From positions 101,901-165,900 of the forward strand of contig JAVBNU010000005.1 of the NCBI GenBank assembly GCA_031551265.1: a DNA stretch of 64,000 nt, in the 5' to 3' direction. Of this stretch, positions 45,178 to 53,263 are shown in pieces. How positions within the stretch are numbered: position 1 is the first letter of the stretch; each line of letters starts with the position of its first letter. A model generated the notes under the pieces. It saw only the letters and a program-made list of their open reading frames with translations, made no database searches and was not told where the DNA came from. The position numbers and the translations under genes were made by a program. Origin of the DNA: JAVBNU01 sp031551265 (GTDB taxonomy: Bacteria > Cyanobacteriota > Vampirovibrionia > Gastranaerophilales > Gastranaerophilaceae).

Positions 45178-45666
45178 CTAATACGGGATATAGCCCTTTG
45201 CTTTAATGAACTCCGTTTGGTAGTCCAAAATAAAATACCCGTCTCCTGAATCCGTGATAGTAGCTTTAAGGCGTGCTTGCTGCTTTAATTCAGTGGTATC
45301 TTTTTTGTTGTTTCGCTTCTCTTTTTTTGCGTTTTTAACCTTTTCCAACTCTTTTTCATTTTGTTGATACTCATCAATTTGCTTTTCTTCAATCTTAACA
45401 ACAGGCACACTGGCAAGAATTTTGCGACTTTGTATCAAAACCAAAAACTTTCTGTCATTAGTTAACGCAACTTCATAAAACCCCGGTGCAATAGAATTTC
45501 CATCATTATCATATAACGTGAATGCAGTTCTAACGACAGGATTATCCGTGCTCGGATACGCAAATTTATACAACGTCGAATCACCCTCCAGCACGCCGCT
45601 CGGGTATGTCGGATACGGAAATATTTTTTCAGGATCATTCAGTACTGTCGCAATTAATTCAAACAT
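45178..45666 (-). CDS. Orphan protein, possibly leaderless mRNA
   Basis: This 162-residue protein is unrecognised. The N-terminal 85 residues are beta-rich (YKFAYPSTDNPVV, TAFTLYDNDGNSI); a long Lys/Glu/Gln coiled-coil segment (about 95-135) follows, and then a short beta C-terminus (SGDGYFILDYQTEFIKAKG). I chose ATG 45666. A TATACT box ends 6 bases before it and there is no Shine-Dalgarno, so the message may be leaderless. No signal peptide is present. Confidence 0.72.
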   Translation of the reverse strand: MFELIATVLNDPEKIFPYPTYPSGVLEGDSTLYKFAYPSTDNPVVRTAFTLYDNDGNSIAPGFYEVALTNDRKFLVLIQSRKILASVPVVKIEEKQIDEYQQNEKELEKVKNAKKEKRNNKKDTTELKQQARLKATITDSGDGYFILDYQTEFIKAKGYIPY

Positions 45667-45807
45667 AGTAAGAGTATAGCCCACTTTACGAGATTAAAAT
45701 CTTATATTAACAATTGTAACAAAAAAAGCAAAAAGTGAATATATACAATTTATTTATTTTTTATATATATGTGAGTGTAATACAAAAACAATCAAAGGAT
45801 TACGAAA

Positions 45808-45978
45808 GTGGCAGTAACATCAAAAAACAGCATAGATAAACGATTAGCTGAATTATACGCCGACAAAGTAACAGTAAATTTAGAACGAACGTCAGCCATT
45901 AATCCTGATGAAGTGTGGAAAACAATGCAGATTATTGCAAGCAATAATAAAGCGTTGGTAAAAATAAATTATAAATAA
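45808..45978 (+). CDS. 56-residue small protein
   Basis: A GTG-started frame (GTG at 45808, AAAGGA upstream) encodes MAVTSKNSIDKRLAELYADK followed by VTVNLERTSAINPDEVWKTM and a Lys-rich end. It looks like a small helical cytosolic protein. A strong terminator follows at 46057. The frame lies alone in an otherwise empty region and its codons look natural. No family recognised. Confidence 0.6.
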   Translation: MAVTSKNSIDKRLAELYADKVTVNLERTSAINPDEVWKTMQIIASNNKALVKINYK

Positions 45979-46056
45979 GCAACCTTTTCCCTATCCCTAT
46001 TCCCTTACCTTTAACTTTTTGGAGTTTAAGGAGTCTTCTTTTAAAGTCTACAAGTG

Positions 46057-46084
46057 CCTGAATGTCAAAATTCAGGTTTTTTTT
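46057..46084 (+). terminator. Rho-independent terminator of the small gene
   Basis: CCTGAAT-GTCAAA-ATTCAGG followed by eight T. Confidence 0.9.
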
Positions 46085-46169
46085 GCGGTTATTTATGAAA
46101 GCATTATTCGTTTCCGTCATCCTGAAAAGCCAAACTTAGCAACCCTACTATTTAAATAAGACAAATAAA

Positions 46170-46194
46170 ACGGCAGCTAAATTTAAACTGCCGT
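46170..46194 (-). terminator. Terminator of the minus-strand small gene
   Basis: ACGGCAG / CTGCCGT around an 11-base loop; on the minus strand it is followed by TTTTATTTG. Confidence 0.8.
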
Positions 46195-46226
46195 GTGTAT
46201 AAAAATGCGAATTGATAGTTTGCGTG

Positions 46227-46379
46227 TTATTTATTAGAACGTTTAAAAGTATCCAGCTCTAATTTTCTTGGCGGGCATGAACATGCCAAATCTTTTCTGA
46301 AAACTTCCTTATTCACATTTTGTGAATAGTCTTTTCTAAACGTATTTAAAGCGTTTAACGTGATTTTAGTGACTTGCAT
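46227..46379 (-). CDS. 50-residue small protein
   Basis: ATG 46379, preceded by GAGGG at 5 bases, opens a frame reading MQVTKITLNALNTFRKDYSQ and ending in LDTFKRSNK, with LACSCPPRK in the middle. The start resembles the leaders of the SFG-type orphans (M-Q-V-x-x-I-T). It has its own terminator (46170-46194). The CSC pair is notable for metal or disulfide binding. No family recognised. Confidence 0.6.
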   Translation of the reverse strand: MQVTKITLNALNTFRKDYSQNVNKEVFRKDLACSCPPRKLELDTFKRSNK

Positions 46380-46840
46380 TTATTCCCTCATCGTGAAGTG
46401 AAGATACTATTATATACAATAAAATATTAATTGTAAAGAGTACAATTGTTATAAATATGTTAAAAAATGTTAAGCGAAAAACCAGCCAAAACGCAATTAT
46501 AGCGAAAAACCAAAAAAAGTTTAACATTTTTCTCTTTTTCGCGCAATTTTCTCTGACAAAAATACTTTATATAAGTAGGAAGTTAAAAGTTAAAAGTAAA
46601 TTAGCAACAGGAAAGATAGGATTTTTACTTTAGATTAGTTAGATAAATTTATATTTATTTTAAAAAGATTTTTCAATAATAATTTCTCGTATTCCCCCAG
46701 AAAAGTTAGTGTATAGAGTCTTAGTGCTTAAAATTTGGTGCTAAGATTTTTTTTTGCGTGATTTTATGGTCATACCGCAGCGCTAGGCTTTAAATTCATC
46801 TCAAGCGTTTCTGTGAGGTATCTTGCCAACCGTGAACAAG

Positions 46841-46860
46841 GGTGCGCTCACTAGCGCACC
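46841..46860. repeat. REP palindrome, copy 6 (no GTAG head)
   Basis: GGTGCGCT-CACT-AGCGCACC, perfect 8-bp arms; preceded by CAAG and not GTAG. Confidence 0.75.
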
Positions 46861-46913
46861 AACGTTGTTTGGTGCAGATATTATGACAAAAGCACCCAAT
46901 GCAATTTTCTTTA

Positions 46914-46934
46914 GGTGCGTGGGACGCACCCTAC
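46914..46934 (-). repeat. GTAG-headed REP palindrome, copy 7
   Basis: GGTGCGT-GGG-ACGCACC followed by CTAC; minus-strand orientation. Confidence 0.8.
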
Positions 46935-47063
46935 GATCTATCATAGTTTTTTGGTGTAATAACATTTATTTTAAAGCTGGTAAGATACCGAATATTTTTC
47001 TGTGAAAAATTCCGGTATGACATAAAAAATAAGGCCAAGCATGTATCAATCTATAATACTTTC

Positions 47064-48329
47064 CTATAACTCGTCAGGTGAAGCTATTTTGCCGAGGATT
47101 GCACTTGCAGTCGCAATTGCCGGAGACGCAAGATATACTTCACTATCAACGTGCCCCATTCTGCCTACAAAGTTTCTGTTTGTAGTTGAAATTGCGCGCT
47201 CACCTGCGGCGAGAATACCTGCATGGCCGCCTAAACAAGGGCCGCAAGTCGGTGTAGATACTGCGCCGCCTGCTTCTACGATTGTTTGTACGTAGCCTGC
47301 TTCAATTGCTCTTAAATAAATATCTTGTGTGCCCGGGAACACGATTAAACGTACATCAGGGTGTACCTGACGACCTTTTAACAATTCAGCTGTGATTTTC
47401 AGGTCTGAAAGTCTGCCGTTTGTGCAGCTGCCGACAACTGCCTGGTCGATTTTTACGTTACCAACTTGTGAAATTGGTCTTGTATTTTCAGGCAAATGCG
47501 GGAATGCAACTGTCGGCTCGATTTGAGAAACGTCATATTTTATAACTCTTTCGTACTCGGCGTTGGCGTCACTCTGGTAAAATTTGTACGGACGTCTGCT
47601 TCTGCCTTTGAGGTATTCTTCGGTTGTTTTGTCAGGGGCGATGATACCGTTTTTAGCGCCGGCTTCGATTGCCATGTTGCAGAACGTGAATCTGCCGTCC
47701 ATTGGCATTTCTTCGATTACGTTGCCACCGATTTCAAGTGACTGGTACAACGCACCGTCTACGCCGATATCACCGATTAAGTGCAGTACTAAGTCTTTTG
47801 CGCAAACCCATTTGTTGAGTTTGCCGTTAAATTCAACTTTTATGCAAGATGGAACTTTGAACCAGGTTTCGCCTGAAGCCATCGCACAAGCGAGGTCGGT
47901 TGAGCCAACACCTGTTGAAAATGCGCCTAAAGCACCATATGTGCAAGTGTGTGAATCTGCTCCGATTACCAGATCGCCGGCTGTAACTATTCCCATGTCA
48001 GGGAGCAATGTGTGCTCAATTCCCATTCTGCCAACTTCAAAGAAGTTGGTGAGTTGTTGTTCGCGCGCGAATTCGCGTATCATTTTTACTTGCTCTGCTG
48101 ATTTTATATCCTTATTTGGTACAAAGTGGTCGGGTACGAATACAACGCGTTCTTTATCAAAAACTTTGCTGACGCCGATTTTACGAAATTCGTTAATAGC
48201 GACCGGCCCTGTAATATCATTCGCTAAAGTGATATCTACCTTTGCAGTTATTAAATCGCCCGGTTTTACTTCTTCTAAGCCTGCGTGTGCCGCTAATATT
48301 TTTTCCGTAATGTTCATTGCTCGTGCCAT
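47064..48329 (-). CDS. leuC: 3-isopropylmalate dehydratase large subunit (LeuC)
   Basis: LeuC with LeuD isomerises 2- to 3-isopropylmalate in leucine synthesis. The 421-residue aconitase-family protein has VPDHFVPNKD, GADSHTCTYGALGAFSTGVG and the three 4Fe-4S cysteines in VVGSCTNGR and TPTCGPCLGGH. Its length matches the shorter archaeal/cyanobacterial-style LeuC, a group that also includes homoaconitase, which cannot be excluded. AAGAGG precedes the ATG. The small subunit is not adjacent. Confidence 0.92.
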   Translation of the reverse strand: MARAMNITEKILAAHAGLEEVKPGDLITAKVDITLANDITGPVAINEFRKIGVSKVFDKERVVFVPDHFVPNKDIKSAEQVKMIREFAREQQLTNFFEVGRMGIEHTLLPDMGIVTAGDLVIGADSHTCTYGALGAFSTGVGSTDLACAMASGETWFKVPSCIKVEFNGKLNKWVCAKDLVLHLIGDIGVDGALYQSLEIGGNVIEEMPMDGRFTFCNMAIEAGAKNGIIAPDKTTEEYLKGRSRRPYKFYQSDANAEYERVIKYDVSQIEPTVAFPHLPENTRPISQVGNVKIDQAVVGSCTNGRLSDLKITAELLKGRQVHPDVRLIVFPGTQDIYLRAIEAGYVQTIVEAGGAVSTPTCGPCLGGHAGILAAGERAISTTNRNFVGRMGHVDSEVYLASPAIATASAILGKIASPDEL

Positions 48330-48718
48330 GTTTATACCTCTTATAATTCAATTATTTACAATATTGATTATAATACAAAAAAAACAGCAACTGCATACAA
48401 TTTTACATAAAACTTGTCTTGTCATTGTGAGGAATTGCTACACTATATACTGCGTCATCCCGCACTTGACAAAGGGAACCGACGATACGAAGTGAGTCGC
48501 GTGACTCTGTCTCCGTAACGAAGTGAAGCGTGATGCGGGATCTATCCAACGAGAAAAGTATAACGCCGGCATGGAAAGATCCCGGATATTTTGTTACACA
48601 AAATTCCGGGATGACATTCAAATAGACATAAAGTGGTTTGTGCAAAATTTCAAAAAAATTAGCAAAAAAGCTGCGGGTATTTGCGCAGCTCTTTCGTATC
48701 AAATATAAGGGATTATGT
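48330..48718. other. Intergenic region with family B and C repeats, 389 bp
   Basis: A GTCATTGTGAGG piece (48421) precedes a family B element (48454-48615). The remainder is AT-rich, and I see no gene. Confidence 0.55.
48454..48615. repeat. Nested inverted repeat, family B copy 5
   Basis: GTCATCCCGCACTTGAC at the left and ATTCCGGGATGAC at the right; GATGCGGGATCTATCC inside pairs with GGAAAGATCCCGG. Also carries an ACGAAGTGAGTCGCGTGACT block. Confidence 0.75.
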
Positions 48719-50497
48719 TTAAGCGAATGTTTTGAAGGTTTCATCGACGTTTTTCTCGATAACCTTTTTAACAGCTTCCATTTCATTTGAAAGCGCTTTT
48801 TGTTCTGTATCTAACTGTTTCAGTCTTAATTCAAGGTTTTTATCTTGTTGTTGAATTTTTGCTGTTTTGGCGTTGATATCTGCCATTTTCTTATCGTATT
48901 CAGTTTTTCGGAACTCATAGTCAAGCATGGCCTGATCGTACGCATCATCATCTTTGACGTGTTCGTAGCCGAGCTTGAATGTGCGTTGTTCTCCATCGGG
49001 CATTATCGCTGAAATTTGGGTATATCTGCCTGAACTGTCTTTTGTCCATTTAGGATCTTTTAAAGAGTACGATTGAGAACTATCATTATATTCTGTTTCG
49101 TAGTATTCATAAGGTATTTTTCTTGAGTCGGCAGTTTTGCCCTCAGGAAGCTGCAAGTATGATGCTTGGACGTAGCGCGTACAGTTATCACTAATATAGT
49201 AATAAATTGTGTTATTTAATGTATTTTCTTCGTCTGAATAGTCAAGGAAGTCGATATACATATCCATTAATTCTGTATTACCGGCTGCTTTCGCTTCGTT
49301 CCAAAGCTCTTGAGTAAGTGTGATTGTCTGATACTCGTCAGGTACCTCGATATTCGTTTCTTTCGTCACGTAGAATGTTGGTTTTGCAATGAAATCTTTG
49401 CTATCTACAGGAATCATTGTTGAATTATCAGATTTTGCGCCGACAATGTACAATTTCGCATCTTCTTCTATAGAATCAAGTGCTTCGGCTCTTGTTATAC
49501 GTGTGTAGGTCACAGCACCATCATCATCAGTCACTGCTTTGTAGCATATAATTTTTTCATCTGCTAAATCAGCGTCTAAATCCGTTCTTAATGACAGCGC
49601 GTCTGCACTGGTTTCAGTTGTTGAAACGTATTGCTGACCTGTGCTGCTTGAAGTTGCTTTTGTATAAGAAACTTCTTTTTGTGACTTGCCACCCTGGAAG
49701 TAGTATTGCAGACCTTCAGTATTGTCACAGAAATCTTGGGTTACTTTTTCTTTCAGAGGTTGATTATTGCCATCGCGAGCTTCCTGATATACTTTGACTT
49801 CTTTAGCTGTATCAGACAATAACTCAATATATTCAGCATTTTCATCAGTTGCCTCTACGAAAACTGTTTTGTCGTTTTCATCAGTAATAGCAAAATAAGT
49901 TGGAACTCCGCTGAGATATCTATCCTGGAATTCTTCACCATCAAGCTCGTCATCACTGATTTCATCAAGTTTATTTATATATTTAGATTTAGTCGGGTCG
50001 CTGATATAGCTATCCTCGGTTACTTCGCTATATGGCACTGTAGCAACGAAAGGCGGCTCATTTTTAAAGTTGCCGTTATCCAAAATGCTTCTGACCTGCT
50101 CACGAGAAACATCAGGAGTCATTTCGTTAAGCAGTTTATTATTAAGCATCAATTTGCCGTTTAATAACTCTAACATTACATTAAGCCCACCACTAGCCGG
50201 TTGGGAATATATCTGATAAAGATTCTCTGATGAGCTGACAGTACAAGTTTTAGATGAACCTAAGCCGTTGATAATTTCGTACTTAACATCACCATCCTGG
50301 AATGTATAAGTATCGTTATAATATTTTGTAACATCGGGTGGAGTAGGAACCTGTATTGCGAGCATTTGGTCGTACAAAATTGCAGACTGATTACTCAGGT
50401 TCGTTCTTTGTTGATTCACCTGTTGTCCTTCATATTCAACGTTGCTTTTTCTTGCTGTTAAGCCCAGGAATCTGGCTTGTGACGCTGACATACCCAT
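48719..50497 (-). CDS. Coiled-coil-ended protein resembling flagellar axial proteins
   Basis: The 592 residues start with a heptad-rich segment (MGMSASQARFLGLTARKSNV, then GQQVNQQRTNLSNQSA), have a large beta-rich Asp/Thr/Tyr-rich middle (about 60-515), and end in a long coiled coil (about 520-590; QQDKNLELRLKQLDTEQKAL). N- and C-terminal helices that could pair around a variable centre are the plan of flagellin, hook-associated and type III needle-type proteins. There is no signal peptide, which fits type III export. I recall GMSASQAR proteins as common but uncharacterised in gut Melainabacteria and Elusimicrobia. The axial-protein role is inference. AAGGAG precedes the ATG. Confidence 0.72.
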   Translation of the reverse strand: MGMSASQARFLGLTARKSNVEYEGQQVNQQRTNLSNQSAILYDQMLAIQVPTPPDVTKYYNDTYTFQDGDVKYEIINGLGSSKTCTVSSSENLYQIYSQPASGGLNVMLELLNGKLMLNNKLLNEMTPDVSREQVRSILDNGNFKNEPPFVATVPYSEVTEDSYISDPTKSKYINKLDEISDDELDGEEFQDRYLSGVPTYFAITDENDKTVFVEATDENAEYIELLSDTAKEVKVYQEARDGNNQPLKEKVTQDFCDNTEGLQYYFQGGKSQKEVSYTKATSSSTGQQYVSTTETSADALSLRTDLDADLADEKIICYKAVTDDDGAVTYTRITRAEALDSIEEDAKLYIVGAKSDNSTMIPVDSKDFIAKPTFYVTKETNIEVPDEYQTITLTQELWNEAKAAGNTELMDMYIDFLDYSDEENTLNNTIYYYISDNCTRYVQASYLQLPEGKTADSRKIPYEYYETEYNDSSQSYSLKDPKWTKDSSGRYTQISAIMPDGEQRTFKLGYEHVKDDDAYDQAMLDYEFRKTEYDKKMADINAKTAKIQQQDKNLELRLKQLDTEQKALSNEMEAVKKVIEKNVDETFKTFA

Positions 50498-50592
50498 TTT
50501 AGATGTTCTCCTTATATTTGATTACTTATGTTTACGACATTTTTTGAACAAAACTTTAGATTTTAATTCGTTTTTGTTACAAAAGTTTACCT

Positions 50593-50628
50593 AACATCCC
50601 ATGCATGACACTTCATACATGGGATGTT
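50593..50628. terminator. Perfect 11-bp hairpin, possible terminator
   Basis: AACATCCCATG / CATGGGATGTT with a 14-base loop, downstream of the minus-strand gene at 50664. The following T run is weak on that strand, so another role is possible. Confidence 0.55.
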
Positions 50629-50663
50629 AAGGATTAAACTTGCATTGTCAAAGGAGAATATAC

Positions 50664-51617
50664 TTAAAGCACAAATGCCAAAATCATCAGCAAAAATCCT
50701 GCGACTTGCATGCCGGTAGCTAGATGTTTTTCGAATTTGCTCCCACCATATTGAGAAGTTTTTTGAGCCTGAGAGGCTGCAGCTATACGCTCAACTCTTG
50801 TATCCTCGTCATCACTGTTGTAAACGCGCTGGAACACTTTTGATTCAAGCTGCGAAAGGCGGTCGTCTACAGACATTGTCGGGTACGTGCGATTTAAATT
50901 TTCGCGCTCAAGTATTGATAATTCGTTATAAATTCCTGAATTAAACGCTTTTTGACTGTTTGAGCCAAAACTATTACTACCTCTGCCGAAAGGCTCATAG
51001 GGATTTGCATGCCCGTAATCCGGCACTATATTCACTAAACCGTCATCATCGTAACTTGCGACTGCTACATCTGTTATGACAGCGGTTTTAAGCTTGTCAA
51101 CGCGCTCATTGAGCGGCTTATTCGGTGTTTCGCTCTTGAAAATTTGTTTTTCAAGTTTGGACACCCTCTTATAAATATCTTCGTTCGGAGTCGCCTTGCT
51201 AAAGATTTTTTGCTCAAGCTTGTCAACAATAGGGTATTGCGCGCTGCTGTCAGCCGCCGGCCCGATATCGTCGTAATCGTATACAGGGCTGCCACCCATA
51301 TTGCTACCCGGGCTAAGCTTTTCAGGCGCAGTTGCGACTTTTTGTTCTTCCACAACATTCAAGTCTTTTATCAATTTCGATATTCTTGTAGCGCTCGCGC
51401 CCTGAGCCGCACTGCCATATGCGTATTTTTCAAGACGATCAAGCCTGGCAGCCTCACTCTCACCTGCATAGTCATATCCATATATAAATTTTTCTATTTT
51501 TGTTAAATTGGCGGCATTACCGTTGTTGGCGGCAGATTTAGCTGCCGGCGCGGAGTATGCAATGCTGAAACTCCCAAGTAAACATAGCAATGTTAGTACT
51601 AATATTATTTTTTTCAT
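50664..51617 (-). CDS. Exported LEQKIF-repeat protein with C-terminal anchor
   Basis: A signal peptide (MKKIILVLTLLCLLGSFSIA) opens this 317-residue protein and a hydrophobic helix (VAGFLLMILAFVL) ends it. Between lie repeats of about 23 residues with the pattern L-E-x-x-I/V-F-x5-P-N-x3-x-x-R-V-x-x-L: KLEQKIFSKATPNEDIYKRV, KLEKQIFKSETPNKPLNERV, QLESKVFQRVYNSDD, and more diverged ones near the N-terminus (KIEKFIYGYDYAGES, RLEKYAYGSAAQG). Such repeats occur in exported proteins of cyanobacteria and relatives. Probably periplasmic, membrane-tethered. It forms a same-strand group with Yip1 and sppA. Confidence 0.82.
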   Translation of the reverse strand: MKKIILVLTLLCLLGSFSIAYSAPAAKSAANNGNAANLTKIEKFIYGYDYAGESEAARLDRLEKYAYGSAAQGASATRISKLIKDLNVVEEQKVATAPEKLSPGSNMGGSPVYDYDDIGPAADSSAQYPIVDKLEQKIFSKATPNEDIYKRVSKLEKQIFKSETPNKPLNERVDKLKTAVITDVAVASYDDDGLVNIVPDYGHANPYEPFGRGSNSFGSNSQKAFNSGIYNELSILERENLNRTYPTMSVDDRLSQLESKVFQRVYNSDDEDTRVERIAAASQAQKTSQYGGSKFEKHLATGMQVAGFLLMILAFVL

Positions 51618-51644
51618 GATTCTTCAAAAACTCGTTTTATGTCT

Positions 51645-52214
51645 CTATATTTTAAACATATAAACTATTTTTGAGATAATTCCCATTGCCCAGTGTAATG
51701 CAACCACTGAGCCGGCAAATGGTAAAAATATTAGCATAATTACTCGTGAAAATGTCAAATCATAAGCTATTTGTAGCGTTTTGGCAAATAGATATATTAC
51801 CCAGAAGTATAATAAAAGCTCAAATATCACGCTGAAAAAATAGCCTAGCCCACCTGAATATTTTAATAAGTTCAAAGGCGCCAGGAAAATAAGCGGCAAA
51901 ACTGCATAAGCACTGATACATAAGTACGTTTGCAAATGCCCTGATTTGTCGAATATTTTCGCTGCCATTTCAAAAAATACTCCCAACAACAGCCACCAAA
52001 TTAACCCGTTTATCACAACAAACAACGATGAGAATAAATAAGCAAATATACTGAATCCCTCAGGATAAAAATCATAATTAAGCGTGTAAATAAAAAATGT
52101 GACGAACGACATAATAATAATCGCTGACGAAATATCAGGATTCGCCTTCAGCTCCTCGAACGTTTCTTTCGGGTGCAAAATTACATTATAAACATTCGCT
52201 GCAATGTTGTTCAT
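51645..52214 (-). CDS. Yip1-domain membrane protein
   Basis: The 189 residues have five hydrophobic segments and the Yip1 start NVILHPKETFEELKANPD (the HP..F..L...P motif), followed by CISAYAVLPLIF and GVFFEMAAKIF. Bacterial Yip1 proteins are inner-membrane proteins of unknown function. It sits 3 bp after sppA, so it is co-transcribed and perhaps translationally coupled. Confidence 0.85.
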   Translation of the reverse strand: MNNIAANVYNVILHPKETFEELKANPDISSAIIIMSFVTFFIYTLNYDFYPEGFSIFAYLFSSLFVVINGLIWWLLLGVFFEMAAKIFDKSGHLQTYLCISAYAVLPLIFLAPLNLLKYSGGLGYFFSVIFELLLYFWVIYLFAKTLQIAYDLTFSRVIMLIFLPFAGSVVALHWAMGIISKIVYMFKI

Positions 52215-52217
52215 TCA

Positions 52218-53243
52218 CTACTCCCACAAATAAAGCGGCTGCCTGCCCATTCGGATGCTCATCGGAAGATATTCCTCCAAAACAGACGGCTTTTTCTTGA
52301 ATAACGCTTCGCTTGCGCCTATAAATATCTCGGAAAAGTTCGAATATTTATTATACGGCACCAAAGGTATTTCTTTATCTTTAATTTTAAATTTTTCTTT
52401 AGCCATCTGCATCGTAGCCTTATGCGCAACATTAATATCACCCAAGCCATCGACAAACCCATATGACAGCGCCTGTTGCCCTGTAAACACACGTCCGTCG
52501 GCGTATTTGCTGAGATTTTCAGCTGTTAAATCTTTTTTTGCAACACTATACAGGTCGTTACGTTTTATACGCCCCGCCGTGATATCAGCGATAAATTGTT
52601 TGTAGGAATCATTGATAATTTCTTGGAGCAGCTGTCTGTCATCGTCACTCATTGCTTTCATTGCAGAGCCGACATCCTTGTATTTGCCGCTTTTTATTAC
52701 GTTTGGCTTGATTAATAATTTGTCTGAAAGAAGCTGATGCATATCAACACTCGAAAAAATTACGCCAATACTGCCTGTCAAAGTGCCTCTTTGCGAGAAA
52801 ATCCTGTCTGCGGCTGATGCGATATAATAGCCCCCACTCGCCGCAATATCATCCATCGCAACAACAACCGGCTTCATTTTACGTGTCTCAATAATAGCAT
52901 CATACACATTTTGCGACATACCAACCGTACCGCCCGGGGAGTTAATTTTTATGATAACCCCTTTAATAGAGCTGTCTTTACGGATTTCTTTCAACGCATC
53001 AATAATGCTTTGAGCACTCGTCGAAGGCGTAAAAAGACTGCTTTGCGTGCTTGAATCAATTACCCCATCAAGTTTCAAAAGCGCTATTTTATTGCGCGAC
53101 ATAAAGTTTTCTTTGATAGTCTGCTTCGTTTTTTCTGCCTTTGCAGAATCGGCATTTTTTTGTGTCGTTGCCACCACACCCGTCAAAAGACATAAGGTAC
53201 ATAAAGCGATGATTATTAGTGCTAAAACGTTTTTGTTATTCAT
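52218..53243 (-). CDS. sppA: Signal peptide peptidase SppA (S49 family)
   Basis: SppA degrades leftover signal peptides in the inner membrane. This is the short single-domain type (341 residues): an N-terminal membrane anchor (LALIIIALCTLCLLTGVVA), IALLKLDGVI, KINSPGGTVGMSQ, MDDIAASGGYYIASAADRI and GTLTGSIGVIFSS, where the Ser in TGSIG is the nucleophile and the Lys of the dyad lies further on. Operon with Yip1 downstream and possibly the phosphohexomutase upstream (20 bp). Confidence 0.94.
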   Translation of the reverse strand: MNNKNVLALIIIALCTLCLLTGVVATTQKNADSAKAEKTKQTIKENFMSRNKIALLKLDGVIDSSTQSSLFTPSTSAQSIIDALKEIRKDSSIKGVIIKINSPGGTVGMSQNVYDAIIETRKMKPVVVAMDDIAASGGYYIASAADRIFSQRGTLTGSIGVIFSSVDMHQLLSDKLLIKPNVIKSGKYKDVGSAMKAMSDDDRQLLQEIINDSYKQFIADITAGRIKRNDLYSVAKKDLTAENLSKYADGRVFTGQQALSYGFVDGLGDINVAHKATMQMAKEKFKIKDKEIPLVPYNKYSNFSEIFIGASEALFKKKPSVLEEYLPMSIRMGRQPLYLWE

Positions 53244-53263
53244 TTTGTAATCCCGGTTTAAAT

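Larger units (their letters stand above)
46769..47021. repeat. Nested inverted repeat, family B copy 4, with REPs inside
   Basis: The left end GTCATACCGCAGCGC...GAGGTATCTTGCCA and right end TGGTAAGATACCG...TCCGGTATGAC are inverse of one another. Between them lie two REP palindromes in place of the usual short centre. Confidence 0.75.
46380..47063. other. Repeat-rich intergenic region, 684 bp
   Basis: The first 380 bp are AT-rich with no feature I can support beyond a GTTAGTGTATA element (46708) also seen at about 41216-41226. The remainder is a family B element with two REP copies inside. Confidence 0.55.

Noticed and set aside
47584..48495. Long plus-strand open frame opposite leuC
   Set aside because: It is antisense to a fully conserved LeuC and its protein shows no natural composition.
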